DNA from: Vibrio ponticus
Lineage (GTDB): Bacteria > Pseudomonadota > Gammaproteobacteria > Enterobacterales > Vibrionaceae
Length of the DNA: 64,000 nt
Assembly (NCBI RefSeq): GCF_009938225.1
Contig: NZ_AP019657.1
Span: 1,178,001 to 1,242,000 of the forward strand
Reading direction: 5' to 3'
Position 1 is the stretch's first letter. Every line of letters starts with the position of its first letter. The notes beneath the pieces were generated by a model that was given only the letters and a program-made list of their open reading frames with translations, was not told the origin of the DNA and searched no databases. This document shows, one piece after another, positions 24,822 through 35,352 of the stretch. The position numbers and the translations under genes were made by a program.

Positions 24822-25377
24822 GATTCACGTTCCTTCTGTTAAAGCGCAAAGCGCTAGAGGTAATGTTTAAATGCAACACATTGAATAATATGCTTCGACC
24901 TATATTAGGTACTATTATCTATATGTCTAGGTTGGCACCAATGAGTGATTTTATGGGTGTATATTAAGTGCCGGTAAGTTATAGGTTATGAAAGTGTTAA
25001 TTTAATGTCTTTAAAGCAGAGATAATGTGAATATTGAACATTGTGGGGGTTTTGTTCATTTTGTTCACGGCGTGGTGAGCAATATAGTGGGATTATTAAA
25101 ATGCGGCAGGTAACGCAATAAATAAACCTGAAAATACTCTGTTTCATCTGATATTGAGAATGTATTGCAAATATATAAAGTTCATGTTGTAGGTTTAGGC
25201 GGAGAAAAAAACAAAATGATGTCATTTGTTATGAGGAGAAAATAGGCAATTGAGTCATCAGCACTTAAAATCCGATTTTCCATAATGACTATATTGATTG
25301 TAACAAGGGCTTTCGGCGTTGTAGGATCAGCCAAAGATTAGGTTAGAATCATTATTTTGATATTAAGAGGGACCGTT
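24822..25377. other. Intergenic region upstream of tctC and the GNAT gene
   Basis: About 550 bases, AT-rich, between divergent genes. It must contain both promoters. A possible 79-codon ORF on the minus strand has no ribosome-binding site and unlikely composition. I see no convincing RNA or repeat here. Confidence 0.5.
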
Positions 25378-25845
25378 GTGATCGCCATTCGCGCAGCAAA
25401 CACCGCAGATTTAGAGCAATTAAATGAGTTGATGTACCAGCTGCATCATGAGCACCACTTACAAGACCCTCACAACTTCAAAACCGCGGAAGAGATCGAA
25501 CAAGAAAAAAGTATCGCTCGTTATATCGATAATCCAGAATGTTTGGTTTTTGTCGCTAGTGATGCAGAGCAATTGGTCGGTTTTATTACCGGTAATTTTT
25601 GTGAACTTATCTCATCGGTCAGTAAACCAGTGCAAATGGGAAGTGTCGATGAACTGTACGTTTTACCCAACTGGCGACAAAAAAAAGTAGCAAAGCAGCT
25701 TTACCAGGTTTTAGAGACACGTTTTACTGAATATGGCGTTAAGCAGGTCTTTGTTGAGGTTTGGCACTTTAACCAACAAGCCTGCGCTTTTTACGATGAT
25801 TCAGGATTTAAACATCATATTCACTGGCTTAGAAAACAACTTTAA
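25378..25845 (+). CDS. GNAT-family N-acetyltransferase
   Basis: 155 residues. The core reads VDELYVLPNWRQKKVAKQLY: the acetyl-CoA loop is R-Q-K-K-V-A instead of the ideal Q/R-G-x-G-x-A, so it lacks the usual glycines. Motif B is NQQACAFYDDSGFKHH. GTG at 25378 follows AAGAGGGA by seven bases and is the likely start; a TTG at 25357 is too far. It overlaps nothing but lies only ten bases before the Nudix-PAP2 gene, suggesting one transcript. Confidence 0.8.
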   Translation: MIAIRAANTADLEQLNELMYQLHHEHHLQDPHNFKTAEEIEQEKSIARYIDNPECLVFVASDAEQLVGFITGNFCELISSVSKPVQMGSVDELYVLPNWRQKKVAKQLYQVLETRFTEYGVKQVFVEVWHFNQQACAFYDDSGFKHHIHWLRKQL

Positions 25846-25855
25846 AAGAAATCGA

Positions 25856-27298
25856 ATGGATACAATTTTGCGTAACTCGCTATTGAGTGTTTTTTTGCTA
25901 CTCACCTTATTTACTGCCATGCCCAGCCTTGCGAGTGATAACTTCAAAGGCGCAGTCTGTTTGATTCGTTCCGACAGTCACTTGGTGATGGTTAAAGAGG
26001 TTCTCACTGATAAATGGTCTCTACCCGCTGGTACGATTGAGGCTGGAGAACCGCCTCAACAAGCTGCTCAACGAGAAGTTTGGGAAGAAACCGGATTGGT
26101 GGTGAGTGTCGGAAAGGAATTGTGGCGAGGGGAGAGTGCAATCTTCTTTGATTGTGTTTCTGACTCAGATTTAATTGCTTTTGCTCAACAAGACAAAGAT
26201 GGTGGTTATGAATTGCCAATTTGGTTTGCTCCTGACTATGGTATAGAAGTCGCTCGTGCTCATCTTATTGATGCTAAGACTGTTTTAGCTGAGGACTATC
26301 GTTATCCTAATCAGTGGCAATCAATTGTTGATGGTTATCTAGGTGCGACAAGTCAAAAAGTGAGCTTTGTCGAGTCTCTTGCACAGGCTGCGCCACGGTT
26401 TAACCAACTTGAGTTGCCTTGGATTGCAAAGTTACAGTCATACTTACTTTACAGTGACAACCCACTGGTCGACATGATGAGCTCTTTGGTCTTGGTTGGT
26501 CTATGGTTTACGTCACCTTGGTGGCTGCTGCTGTTGCCACTTTGCTACGCCCAGTTTGGTCGCGATTTTACCTTGAAGTTGATGTTTACTTTAGCATTTG
26601 GCGCACTCGTGGTGCAGATGGGTAAATTGGGCTTTCAACTACCGCGTCCATTTGTCTACCAGCCTAACTTAAACTTGGCAGAACAAATTGGTTACGGCTT
26701 ACCAAGCTTGTCATTGACGCTGTGGACGATTGCTATCGCGATGATCAGCAGCCAGCTCGATCTGAGAGGGTGGAACCGCTTCTATACTTGCAGTGCGATT
26801 GGTCTGCTTTGGCTGGTAGCCGCACTATTTTATAGCGCGAGTACGTTCTTAGTGGACTGTATTATTGGGGTACTCTTTGGCTGGCTTTGTGCTTGGCACA
26901 TGTCACGTTTGGAAACCACCATTGGTCCACAAAGTAACGAATTGTTTATTAGCAAAGGGGTGTGGATAGTGCTTTTATTTGCTTCGTCAGCGATTGCATT
27001 TATTTGGCAAACTCCGGCGCTTTTAGGGCTCGCTTTAGTCGTTTTTGCGACGCTTATATGTGTGCTCGTCTTGAAATTGCCGAAATTAATTTCGGCTAAA
27101 AGCGCAGTGTTACTCACTGGCTGTTTGGCGATAATAACCTTTGGTTTTGCTTATCTACATAGCTTGGTAAACAGTAGCAATTTTGACTCGTTGCTTGTCT
27201 ATGTTTCTTTATTGCCTGTGCTGGTTATCGTTAGTTTTGTTTTTATCAAAATAACGGGTATCAAAATAACAGGCGAAAAAAAACCTAGCCGAAGCTAG
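25856..27298 (+). CDS. Nudix hydrolase fused to a PAP2-like membrane domain
   Basis: 480 residues. A signal or TM segment (LLSVFLLLTLFTAMPSLAS) places the Nudix domain in the periplasm. The Nudix box is perfect: GTIEAGE then PPQQAAQREVWEETGLV, near residues 59-82. The C-terminal half has about nine helices and a PAP2-like first motif KLGFQLPRP near residue 257. The second motif, normally PSGH, is PSLS, and the third, normally SR-x5-H-x3-D, reads YSASTFLVDCIIG without the His. The Nudix part should be catalytic; the PAP2 part looks degenerate. Substrates are unknown. The terminator hairpin overlaps the last codons. Confidence 0.82.
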   Translation: MDTILRNSLLSVFLLLTLFTAMPSLASDNFKGAVCLIRSDSHLVMVKEVLTDKWSLPAGTIEAGEPPQQAAQREVWEETGLVVSVGKELWRGESAIFFDCVSDSDLIAFAQQDKDGGYELPIWFAPDYGIEVARAHLIDAKTVLAEDYRYPNQWQSIVDGYLGATSQKVSFVESLAQAAPRFNQLELPWIAKLQSYLLYSDNPLVDMMSSLVLVGLWFTSPWWLLLLPLCYAQFGRDFTLKLMFTLAFGALVVQMGKLGFQLPRPFVYQPNLNLAEQIGYGLPSLSLTLWTIAIAMISSQLDLRGWNRFYTCSAIGLLWLVAALFYSASTFLVDCIIGVLFGWLCAWHMSRLETTIGPQSNELFISKGVWIVLLFASSAIAFIWQTPALLGLALVVFATLICVLVLKLPKLISAKSAVLLTGCLAIITFGFAYLHSLVNSSNFDSLLVYVSLLPVLVIVSFVFIKITGIKITGEKKPSRS

Positions 27299-27303
27299 GT
27301 TTT
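27280..27303. terminator. Bidirectional terminator overlapping the Nudix-PAP2 stop codon
   Basis: AAAACCTAGC and GCTAGGTTTT pair around CGAA. T/A runs flank both sides, so it serves both this gene and the convergent chemoreceptor gene. Confidence 0.88.
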
Positions 27304-27315
27304 GTCTAAAAGGTA

Positions 27316-28956
27316 TTAGCATTTGAACTGAGAAACTAATCTATCAAGTTGATCACATTGCTGATTTAGACCTTGAATACTGTGCTCAGCGCGTTGGACA
27401 CTTTCCACCACCTGAGCACTATTACTCGCGATACGTACGATGTTTTCTGATACTTCTTCACTGACCGTGTTTTGCTGAACGGCTGCTGAGGCGATATGGG
27501 TATTCATATCACTCATGCTTGAAATCGCGTTCAGGATTGTTTGTAGTGACTGGCTCGCTTGTCCGGCTGAATCGATTGTACTTTCGCTACTATTACGGCT
27601 CGAGTTCATCACTTGCACTGCTTGTTCAGCACCTTGTTGAAGCTTCTCGATCATTGCTTGGATTTCGCCCGTACTTTGTTGTGTGCGACTTGCTAGCGAT
27701 CGAACTTCATCAGCAACAACGGCAAATCCACGACCTTGTTCACCGGCGCGTGCGGCTTCAATTGCTGCATTTAGCGCGAGTAGGTTTGTTTGCTCCGCAA
27801 TCCCTTTAATCACATCAAGTACAGAGGCGATATTGCCGACATCAGAAGATAGGTGATTGATTACGCCGCTTGCTTCATCAATTTCACCCGCAAGAGTTCG
27901 AATTGAATCAACCGTTTGATCGAGTACGCGGTTGGTTGTTTGTACTTCGATGTCAGCACTTTGGCTTGCTTGTGCTGCATCGCGGGCATTATCGCTGACC
28001 ACTTGGCTGGTGGCTTGCATTTCGTTAACCGCAGTAGAAACCAGTTCGCTTTCCTGACGTTGCTGATTGGTTTGGTCGGCAATGCCGTGTGACATAGCAA
28101 CTAGGTTTGAAAGCTCGTTTTTAACCGCGTTATTAGTCGAAACAACTTGTTGAATGGTTGAGCGGATCTTACCGACAAACTGGTTAAAGCTTTCGGCTAG
28201 TTTGCCAATTTCATCGTTGGCTTCCGAAGTGATGGTTTGGTTTAAATCACCGTCGCCGGATGCGATTTCTTGCATCGCGCGTTGAATATTGACCAGTGGC
28301 TTGACGATTGAGTTAATCAGTACCCAACAAGTGATTAGAGACAATAAGATCACAATTACAGTGCCGGTTTGCAGGGCGACTTCTGCTTTTGTTGCAGCGG
28401 CTTTGATTTCGTCTTGAAGAATGTTTCGCTCGGCTTCAATTTGATCTTTTACTACATTGAGTTGCTCACGCACGGCAACGAACTGCTCTTCAAACAGGTC
28501 TTTGTTAGCTTGATAGGTGCTTGCCCATTGGCTTTGCGGTTTGGCAAGCATCGCTTCATAGCTGGCTAGCCATTGATTGGCAGCGATGACAAGTTGATCA
28601 ATGTCTTTGGTCATGCTGGCAGGCAGGACATTTTCATCGACAACCAGTTGTGCTGATTTCATGCGAGGAATCGCTTTGTAGGCGTTGTCTTTATATTCGA
28701 AGTGGTTAAATTCAATTGCTTCTTGATTGTTTCCTGCTAGTGCGATTCCTTGTACTGCAGAAGTTGCTTGATATAAATCGCGGTAAGCGTCTTCAATATT
28801 AAATAGGGTAGGGACAACAACTTGATTGAGTTGGTATGTCAGCTCTCCTTGCTGTTTTGATGTTAAAACATTGATAATCGAACTCGTCGCAAATAGAGCG
28901 ATAATCGCAATAATTGGGAAAGTGATTTTTTGTTTCACAGATAAATTTCGCAGCAT
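27316..28956 (-). CDS. Methyl-accepting chemotaxis protein with helical-bundle-type sensor
   Basis: 546 residues. TM1 at about 10-30, a periplasmic helical domain of about 160 residues (4HB-like, no Cache signature), TM2 at about 192-212 ([20 protein letters not shown]), HAMP, then a cytoplasmic signalling domain. The invariant tip [20 protein letters not shown] is intact. No pentapeptide tether is seen at the C-terminus. Ligand unknown. AGGAA precedes the ATG at 28956. Confidence 0.92.
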   Translation of the reverse strand: MLRNLSVKQKITFPIIAIIALFATSSIINVLTSKQQGELTYQLNQVVVPTLFNIEDAYRDLYQATSAVQGIALAGNNQEAIEFNHFEYKDNAYKAIPRMKSAQLVVDENVLPASMTKDIDQLVIAANQWLASYEAMLAKPQSQWASTYQANKDLFEEQFVAVREQLNVVKDQIEAERNILQDEIKAAATKAEVALQTGTVIVILLSLITCWVLINSIVKPLVNIQRAMQEIASGDGDLNQTITSEANDEIGKLAESFNQFVGKIRSTIQQVVSTNNAVKNELSNLVAMSHGIADQTNQQRQESELVSTAVNEMQATSQVVSDNARDAAQASQSADIEVQTTNRVLDQTVDSIRTLAGEIDEASGVINHLSSDVGNIASVLDVIKGIAEQTNLLALNAAIEAARAGEQGRGFAVVADEVRSLASRTQQSTGEIQAMIEKLQQGAEQAVQVMNSSRNSSESTIDSAGQASQSLQTILNAISSMSDMNTHIASAAVQQNTVSEEVSENIVRIASNSAQVVESVQRAEHSIQGLNQQCDQLDRLVSQFKC

Positions 28957-29490
28957 CTTATGTTCCTATTAGATGTTGGTTTGTATACGTTGTTAGTCTC
29001 TGTAGTTGTATAAAAAAGAGACTGGCTGTTTATATAGTGTTCGATGTTTAAAAAGTTGAAAGAGAAAACTGTAAATCGAAACGCTAGTTAAACCTTAATA
29101 GCAGGTGATTTTTTACTTATAAATCTAAGCTTATAGAATGGGTTTAAATAAATCTATTTACACCGTGCTTATAATCTTAAAAGTAATTTGAAAGAACTAA
29201 TATCATTTCCATTAGAATTAGTTCTTAACGCTATAATTACATAGTAACGTTTTTTATGTGCTTGATGTTGTAGGAAAATGGAGTTTGCGCTAATAATGTT
29301 TTTATCGTCACGATAATTTGTGGTGTTTGTTTGGCTTTTTAGAGGAGCTGCTCGCAAAGCTCTTTGTTACGTATTGACAGTGTGCAACATGTTGATTGTT
29401 AGGTATTCATGTTCAGATTGACCTAGGTCGCTTGCTCTTATAAGGTGTGCGCCGAAAGAGGAGAAACGTTCGTGAAGATAGGTTGTAGTT
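28957..29490. other. Intergenic region upstream of the chemoreceptor and queE
   Basis: About 530 bases, strongly AT-rich, between divergent genes. I looked for a preQ1 riboswitch and saw no convincing one. No ORF with a good start is present. Confidence 0.5.
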
Positions 29491-30156
29491 TTGTATAAAT
29501 TGAATGAAATGTTCCAAACCATACAAGGTGAAGGAAGTTTTACTGGCGTACCATCGGTTTTTATTCGCCTGCAGTTATGTCGAGTAGGATGTGCATGGTG
29601 TGACACGAAGCAAACTTGGCAGATTGACTTGGACGATCAAACGGACGTTTCACACATTCTGTCCAAAACGGTAGAGTCACCAAAGTGGTGTTCGATTTCT
29701 GCACAGGAATTGGTCGAACTTTATCGTCAAAAATATACAGCTAAACATATTGTTATTACCGGTGGTGAGCCGTGTGAATATGATTTATTGCCTCTTACCC
29801 AAGCTTTTGAAGCAATAGGTTGTCAATGCCAGATCGAAACAAGTGGTACATCACCAGTATCCGTAACAGCTGACACGTGGGTCACCGTATCGCCTAAGAT
29901 CGCAATGAAAGGGCGCCTGCCTGTTCTGGACAGTGCGTTAGCGAGAGCCAATGAGATTAAGCATCCGGTTGGCACAGGCAAGGATATTGAGCAATTGGAT
30001 CAATTGCTTGCTGGGGTTCAATTAAAATCCGATGCGATCATTGCGTTACAGCCTATCAGCCAAAAACCTCGTGCAACTCAATTGTGTATTGATACTTGTA
30101 TTGAGCGAAACTGGCGCCTTTCTATTCAAACTCATAAATATCTTAATATCGCTTAA
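29491..30156 (+). CDS. queE: 7-carboxy-7-deazaguanine synthase QueE (radical SAM)
   Basis: 221 residues. It converts 6-carboxytetrahydropterin to 7-carboxy-7-deazaguanine in queuosine synthesis. The N-terminus [19 protein letters not shown] is diagnostic, the iron-sulfur cluster cysteines are in [12 protein letters not shown], and GGEP follows for SAM binding. The start codon appears to be TTG; the sequence aligns from the first residue with enterobacterial QueE and no ATG fits as well. queC follows ten bases later. Confidence 0.92.
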   Translation: MYKLNEMFQTIQGEGSFTGVPSVFIRLQLCRVGCAWCDTKQTWQIDLDDQTDVSHILSKTVESPKWCSISAQELVELYRQKYTAKHIVITGGEPCEYDLLPLTQAFEAIGCQCQIETSGTSPVSVTADTWVTVSPKIAMKGRLPVLDSALARANEIKHPVGTGKDIEQLDQLLAGVQLKSDAIIALQPISQKPRATQLCIDTCIERNWRLSIQTHKYLNIA

Positions 30157-30166
30157 AGGGAACAAC

Positions 30167-30865
30167 ATGAATAAAGCTGTAGTTGTATTTAGTGGTGGAC
30201 AAGACTCGACAACGTGCCTAGTTCAAGCTTTAAAACAGTATGATGAGGTTCATGCGATCACGTTTGATTACGGTCAGCGCCATAGACTGGAAATTGAAGT
30301 CGCCAGTCAATTGGCTAACGATCTCGGCGTGTCAGCGCATAAAGTAATGGATGTAACGTTACTGAATGAATTGGCGATCAGTTCTTTAACGCGTGATGAC
30401 ATTGCCGTTTCGCATGAATTGCAGGAGAACGGATTACCGAACTCATTTGTCCCTGGTCGTAACATTCTGTTTCTGACACTGGCTGGTATTTATGCCTACC
30501 AAGTTGGTGCGCAAACTATTATTACTGGTGTGTGTGAGACAGATTTTTCTGGTTATCCAGATTGTCGTGATGAGTTTGTTAAAGCGATGAATGATGCTTT
30601 GGTAAAAGGCATGGATAAAAATATCACGATTAAGACACCATTAATGTGGCTGAATAAAGCCGAAACGTGGGCATTAGCTGCGCAATATCAGGCTTTGGAG
30701 CTAGTGCGAAATCATACCTTAACTTGCTATAACGGTATTATTGGTGATGGTTGCGGTGATTGCCCATCTTGCGATCTACGCAAGACAGGCTTGAATGACT
30801 ATTTAAGCAACAAAGAGTCGGTGGATGCTGAATTGACTCGCAAACAGGCTAATCCAAGTAAATAG
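30167..30865 (+). CDS. queC: 7-cyano-7-deazaguanine synthase QueC
   Basis: 232 residues. It makes preQ0 from 7-carboxy-7-deazaguanine, ATP and ammonia, the step after QueE. The PP-loop motif [10 protein letters not shown] is at the N-terminus. The C-terminal zinc cluster [10 protein letters not shown], with a preceding Cys in [12 protein letters not shown], is intact. The ATG at 30167 is preceded by AAAGGGAA. Its last 17 bases overlap the 3' end of the convergent GGDEF gene. Confidence 0.94.
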   Translation: MNKAVVVFSGGQDSTTCLVQALKQYDEVHAITFDYGQRHRLEIEVASQLANDLGVSAHKVMDVTLLNELAISSLTRDDIAVSHELQENGLPNSFVPGRNILFLTLAGIYAYQVGAQTIITGVCETDFSGYPDCRDEFVKAMNDALVKGMDKNITIKTPLMWLNKAETWALAAQYQALELVRNHTLTCYNGIIGDGCGDCPSCDLRKTGLNDYLSNKESVDAELTRKQANPSK

Positions 30866-32792
30866 GGTCGTTGTAGGCATCAATGACACGATTCTTGCCA
30901 CTTTTTTTCGCTTGGAACATAGCTTGATCTAGGATCGAATAGAGTTCGTCAAAATCAGCTAGTGCCTTAGTGGTGGCAAGATAAGCAATCGTTGAGGTTA
31001 CTGCAACGGATTGATGACAGTCCGTTGCAATCTGTGCGTTGTTAATCACTTGGTGAATGGTTTCGATGCGCTGCTCGACATCAAGCTCATCAACGTCTTT
31101 GAGCAAAATGATAAACTCTTCGCCTCCCATTCTGCCGATGATGTCATTAGCAGCAAGTTGAGTTTTTATCTCATTGGTGATGGTTTTTAACGCTCTATCA
31201 CCTATTGGATGACCATAAGCATCATTCACCGCCTTGAAATTATCTAAGTCGACCAGTAGCACAACACTTTTATTTTCAGGTGTTGGGCAGGCTGGTTGCT
31301 TTTTAATATGGCGTAAACAAGCGGTGCGACTTAGGGAGCCGCTTAATGCATCCAATTTAAGCAGGGCAGATTTTTTACGCTGATAGACCAGTTGAGCAAA
31401 TATAAATATAACCATCAACAGTAAACTGAAACCGTATATCGATGTTTTGTTTTGTTCAGATTGTAAACGCTCTTGCAATGACACAATTTCATCAGTCAGT
31501 GTTTCATTTTTGATTTGGTTGAAATAATTTTGCCTTGCTGCATCCAACGCGACAAAAGCATTTTTACTGTCTTTGTCTCGCTTTTTAATTTCAGACCGCG
31601 CGTATTCTCGATAATACTTAAGGGCCGAACTATAGTTTCCCTGTAGCTCAGATATTTCAGCCAGTTGTTTGAGTGATTGTGCGATTAGGCGCTCACTACC
31701 AATTTGTCTCGATAGATTTAAAGCCTGTTGGGCAAATTCGATAGCCGAAATATACTTGCCACGAGCGTAATGTGAATCAGCTAACGTTAGGTATATCTCC
31801 CCACGAATTTGGGAGTTTTGCTGCCTTGATGCACTATCAAGCGCATCGAGTAGGTAGCGGGTTCCTTTATCGAACTGATTGAGACCTATGTATGCTTGAC
31901 CGAGGCCTAGTTGGGCGAAAGTGATACCATACAAATTGCTATAAAGTTCGGAAATGTCTTTCGATTTGACGAAATGTTCAATGGCTATCTCAAACTCATT
32001 TTGCTTTAACAACACTTTGCCCATACTGTGATGAGTTTGTGCCAGTTTTAATGGGGTTTCAGTATTCGCTCGTAAGTCGAGCGCCGTGTTTAGATATTCT
32101 TCCGCTTTGTCAAAATAGCCTAAATTTGCCAGCAATAAACCGGTGTCATTATATATGCCTGACGAGTCAACATAGGTCGGTATTATTCTTAGCAACTCTT
32201 CATAAGTTTCTAAAGCTGACTGATATTTACCAAGAAATTCCCTGTTGTTTGCGATGACTCTTAACGCGCCATACTTAGGCAAAATGGTCTCTTCCGCATC
32301 TTGAATATGGGTGTTGAGGGAAGAACAATACACATCCGCTTGATGATAAAGCGCTTGACGGTTTAATACACGGCATAGGTGGTATTCAAATAGGATTTTG
32401 CCGTCTAGCGATCCTTGACGATCAAAGTGTTTTAAAAGCTCAGTGTAGTTTTGATTAGCGGTGTTGAAGTCTAACTGTTCTTCGCTATTCAGACCTTCGA
32501 GAAAAAACTGTTCTTGTTTGGCAAACTCAGTATCAAAAGTCTTTTGATTACCATGATAAGGTTGACCATTAAGCACCATAAACCCGTGGAGTTTACTGCT
32601 GATATAGAGTTTTTCTACCCCAGAAGGAAGGGCATTATAACGATCTTGCAGTAATGAAAGCGCTCTTTGCTTGTCACTTTTCAATGCATTGGCATAAGCT
32701 TCTTCCCATTGGGTATGGTCACTGACTGCTAATGTGGGCAATGGAGCTGCGAGTGAGCAAGCAGTAATAAAAATTGAGAATAAGCGTTTCAT
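30849..32792 (-). CDS. TPR-containing membrane diguanylate cyclase (GGDEF)
   Basis: 647 residues. A signal peptide ([19 protein letters not shown]) leads into a periplasmic array of TPR-like helices to about residue 440. A single TM ([19 protein letters not shown]) follows, then a GGDEF domain with the active motif GRMGGEEF near residue 553. Upstream [19 protein letters not shown] matches the substrate-binding part. The RxxD inhibitory site five residues before GGEEF is replaced (AAND), so product inhibition may be missing. It would make cyclic-di-GMP in response to a periplasmic protein or peptide signal; that is inference. Confidence 0.9.
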   Translation of the reverse strand: MKRLFSIFITACSLAAPLPTLAVSDHTQWEEAYANALKSDKQRALSLLQDRYNALPSGVEKLYISSKLHGFMVLNGQPYHGNQKTFDTEFAKQEQFFLEGLNSEEQLDFNTANQNYTELLKHFDRQGSLDGKILFEYHLCRVLNRQALYHQADVYCSSLNTHIQDAEETILPKYGALRVIANNREFLGKYQSALETYEELLRIIPTYVDSSGIYNDTGLLLANLGYFDKAEEYLNTALDLRANTETPLKLAQTHHSMGKVLLKQNEFEIAIEHFVKSKDISELYSNLYGITFAQLGLGQAYIGLNQFDKGTRYLLDALDSASRQQNSQIRGEIYLTLADSHYARGKYISAIEFAQQALNLSRQIGSERLIAQSLKQLAEISELQGNYSSALKYYREYARSEIKKRDKDSKNAFVALDAARQNYFNQIKNETLTDEIVSLQERLQSEQNKTSIYGFSLLLMVIFIFAQLVYQRKKSALLKLDALSGSLSRTACLRHIKKQPACPTPENKSVVLLVDLDNFKAVNDAYGHPIGDRALKTITNEIKTQLAANDIIGRMGGEEFIILLKDVDELDVEQRIETIHQVINNAQIATDCHQSVAVTSTIAYLATTKALADFDELYSILDQAMFQAKKSGKNRVIDAYNDPIYLD

Positions 32793-32938
32793 GAAGTTGT
32801 GACTAAAATAAATATTTGATAATTAGGATGTTATGATAAGCGAGGATACTAGTCGTCACAACGGACTACTGTGCGATTAGTGGCAAATGTGAAAGTAATC
32901 GCGATCTAACGCAAAGAAGTGCATATTTCTTATAAAAA

Positions 32939-32959
32939 AAACGCCACACGGGCGTTTTT
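32939..32959 (-). terminator. Terminator after the DUF2750 gene
   Basis: AAACGCC and GGCGTTT pair around ACACG. T runs flank both sides; on the minus strand the run is seven long. Confidence 0.88.
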
Positions 32960-32981
32960 ATATAGTCATGATGGTGACTGA

Positions 32982-33332
32982 TTAAAGGTACATTTTTGCC
33001 AGTTGAGATGGCTCAACTTCTTTGCCTTCAAGCTGAGCGTTCCAGTTTGTACCGACTAGTACGCCATCTTCATCTAGAGTTAGTAGCCAATCTTCAACAA
33101 AGATATCAAGAGGAATTTCTAATACTTCGAAATCAGCCCACTCTTCAACGTTGTGTGCCTGAGCATCTTCTTTAGAAGACCAGAAAGGCATCACTTCGCT
33201 TTCTTCAAACTCAGTAGAGTCGCAAGACAGCCAGCCTTCTTCGTTGCGAAGACCCCAAACCAATTGATTCGTTTTGGTTTCTTCAACAAAAAGCGCCAAA
33301 TTTGCTTCAATGTCTGCTGTTAGTTTGCTCAT
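32982..33332 (-). CDS. DUF2750 family protein
   Basis: 116 residues, acidic and soluble. Typical DUF2750 segments are LVWGLRNEEGWL, SEVMPFWSSKEDAQAH and LEIPLDIFVEDWLL. The function of the family is unknown. Monocistronic, with terminators on both sides and an AGAGAA-type ribosome-binding site ahead of the ATG. Confidence 0.85.
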   Translation of the reverse strand: MSKLTADIEANLALFVEETKTNQLVWGLRNEEGWLSCDSTEFEESEVMPFWSSKEDAQAHNVEEWADFEVLEIPLDIFVEDWLLTLDEDGVLVGTNWNAQLEGKEVEPSQLAKMYL

Positions 33333-33395
33333 GAATATTCTCTCACGGATAAATTTGAAGTAAGGTTAGCACCACACCAGTTAGATACCAAACAA

Positions 33396-33417
33396 AAAAG
33401 GAGCTTTCGCTCCTTTT
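33396..33417 (-). terminator. Terminator after the OmpA-lipoprotein gene
   Basis: AAAAGGAGC and GCTCCTTTT pair around TTTC with a T run on the minus strand, 18 bases past the stop codon. Confidence 0.9.
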
Positions 33418-33434
33418 GTTGTAAAACCACTCAA

Positions 33435-34046
33435 TTATTTTGGCAGTCGGGTGAAAATTGTCCACTCTTTAACGACATCACCTTTATATCCCACCACGCT
33501 GGCGACGACTTTACGGTTTTTCGCATGGCTAATCTCTTCATCGCCACTGTCTTCTAATTGTGTTTCACCATAGCCAACTATCGTTACACGATTAGGGTTG
33601 ATAGAGTAGGATTCTAATTCAGACTCAACCGCAAGTGCACGACGTTTTGATAGGGCTAAATTATACTCATCTGTACCGACTTTACTCGCATAACCTTGAA
33701 TTTCAATCGCGGTTTCCGGGTATTCTTTAAGGAACTTGGACATCTTGAATATCTGATCTTTAAAGATCGGCAGGATTTCACTCGAATCATTTTCAAATAA
33801 AATATGTAAGCCAAGTGATTCGGAAGATTTGAGTATTCGCCCACATCCTTCATTGGTGATCTCTGAACCTCGAGGTGTTTCAGTACATAGATCACGTGCG
33901 TTTATTACGCCATCGCTGTCTTCATCCATTAAGTCGGCAACCTGATTTGGCGTTGGGGTGGCAATATAGTCGTAGTGATTATCACCGGCAACACATCCGC
34001 TTACAGCGAGCGTTATCAAAGATAGGCTAATAAACTTCTTCAACAT
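33435..34046 (-). CDS. OmpA-family lipoprotein paired with the TolC/AggA-like channel
   Basis: 203 residues. Lipobox: LSLITLAVSGCVAG, Cys near residue 18. A short calcium-binding-like stretch DEDSDGVINARDLC comes before the C-terminal OmpA domain, whose peptidoglycan-binding signature reads IEIQGYASKVGTDEYNLALS plus RVTIVGYGE. The protein would anchor the outer membrane to peptidoglycan. The ATG at 34046 follows the stop of the upstream channel gene by one base, with GGAG eight bases ahead; the longer frame is unlikely. The pair sits beside large LapA/FrhA-type adhesin genes in vibrios. Confidence 0.88.
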   Translation of the reverse strand: MLKKFISLSLITLAVSGCVAGDNHYDYIATPTPNQVADLMDEDSDGVINARDLCTETPRGSEITNEGCGRILKSSESLGLHILFENDSSEILPIFKDQIFKMSKFLKEYPETAIEIQGYASKVGTDEYNLALSKRRALAVESELESYSINPNRVTIVGYGETQLEDSGDEEISHAKNRKVVASVVGYKGDVVKEWTIFTRLPK

Positions 34047-34047
34047 T

Positions 34048-35352
34048 TTAGTACTCCACCGCTTTGTGCCATTCTTTTGGGGTATCGACGCGTAAGGCAT
34101 CTAGAAGAGAACCGGTCGCATTAAATACCCGATATTTAGCAAACTGCTCGGCGTATTTTGCATCTAAATACCCTTTACGCGCTTCAAACAATTCGTTTTC
34201 GGTATTGAGAACGTCAAGTAGGGTACGTTTACCTATCTTGTATTGTTTTTGATACGCAATAACCGTTTCGGATGCTGAGTCGACATGATCTGCGAGAAAG
34301 TCTTTTTGTTGTACTGTCAGATCAAGTGCACTCCAAGAAAGGCGCAGGCCTTCTTCTACGGAACGGAAAGTGCGATCGCGAAAATCTTTGGCTTTGTTTA
34401 ACTGGTATGCTGCGCTATCCGCTAAATCTTTATCGCTACCGCCGTTGAAAAGGTTGTAGCGTAGGCGAAGCATGGCTGCGAATTCGTCACTTTGTCCCTC
34501 AATACCACCTGCGTCATCTCGCCAGGTTTGATTCGCTTCTATTGAAATAGTGGGGTAGTAGGTCCCTTTACGTTGTTGAAATTGATAACGAGCGGAATCA
34601 ACATCAACTTGAGCGATTTTAATCACCGGATGATTCTGGTTCGCGAGCTCGAGACCTTCGTCGAGAGTGTGAGGCAGGGCATTTTCATCAGCTCTTGGGA
34701 AAATCAAACCCTGCGGGGCCTGACCAACCAAGCGCTTAAATTGAGTGTGGACATCGAAAAGATTATTTTGTGCAGCGATGAGGTTGCCATGTGCTTTTGC
34801 AATCCGTGCTTCCACTTGTGACAGATCGGCTGTTGAGCCAATTCCTGATTCGACGCGGCGTTTAATGTCGCGATGAATTTCTTTGTGAACAGCCAGATTA
34901 GCTTCTGATAGCTGCAATACTTCAAGTGCTTTGGTCGCATCAAGGTATATTCTCGTTACCTCAAGCGCCATATCAGAAGCATCTGCTAGTAATTGATAGC
35001 GTACGGATTCAGCATCTGCTGCAGTACGTGACATATCGTTGATGGTTGAATTTCCGTCCCAAATTAATTGGGAAAGGCTTAACGTTGCTTCTTTACGAGT
35101 TAGGTCATTCTCAATCCCGGAGGCCAGATCGACAGATTCATGTCCGATACCTGCATCTAAATCCAATTTAGGAAGATAGGCGCCTTCTGCAGCTTCGGCT
35201 TCATAGTATTTGCTTACAAACTCATTGTAAGACGCTTTGATTTCGGGATTATTGGTAATGGTTAATGAAACCGCTTGTTCTAAAGTTTGGCTGGATGCAT
35301 TGAAACTAATCCCAACCAACAAAGCTAGCGAGCTAAGCTTTATTGCTTTCAC
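34048..35352 (-). CDS. TolC-family outer membrane channel, AggA/LapE-like (type I secretion)
   Basis: 434 residues with a signal peptide (LSSLALLVGISFNASSQ) and two OEP repeats: EQAVSLTITNNPEIKASYNE near the N-terminus and DEGLELANQNHPVIKIAQV in the middle. The end, KIGKRTLLDVLNTENELFEA, is characteristic of type I secretion TolC relatives. The start codon is GTG with GAGGAG upstream. Together with the OmpA lipoprotein it forms a two-gene operon divergent from the adhesin, its probable cargo. The matching inner-membrane ABC transporter and adaptor are not in this window. Confidence 0.9.
   Translation of the reverse strand: MKAIKLSSLALLVGISFNASSQTLEQAVSLTITNNPEIKASYNEFVSKYYEAEAAEGAYLPKLDLDAGIGHESVDLASGIENDLTRKEATLSLSQLIWDGNSTINDMSRTAADAESVRYQLLADASDMALEVTRIYLDATKALEVLQLSEANLAVHKEIHRDIKRRVESGIGSTADLSQVEARIAKAHGNLIAAQNNLFDVHTQFKRLVGQAPQGLIFPRADENALPHTLDEGLELANQNHPVIKIAQVDVDSARYQFQQRKGTYYPTISIEANQTWRDDAGGIEGQSDEFAAMLRLRYNLFNGGSDKDLADSAAYQLNKAKDFRDRTFRSVEEGLRLSWSALDLTVQQKDFLADHVDSASETVIAYQKQYKIGKRTLLDVLNTENELFEARKGYLDAKYAEQFAKYRVFNATGSLLDALRVDTPKEWHKAVEY

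Noticed and set aside
24986-25225. 79-codon minus-strand ORF upstream of tctC
   Set aside because: It has no ribosome-binding site, an unusual composition and no recognisable motif; it lies in AT-rich promoter DNA.
28957-29490. preQ1 riboswitch before queE
   Set aside because: No convincing H-type pseudoknot or conserved C-rich core was found by eye.
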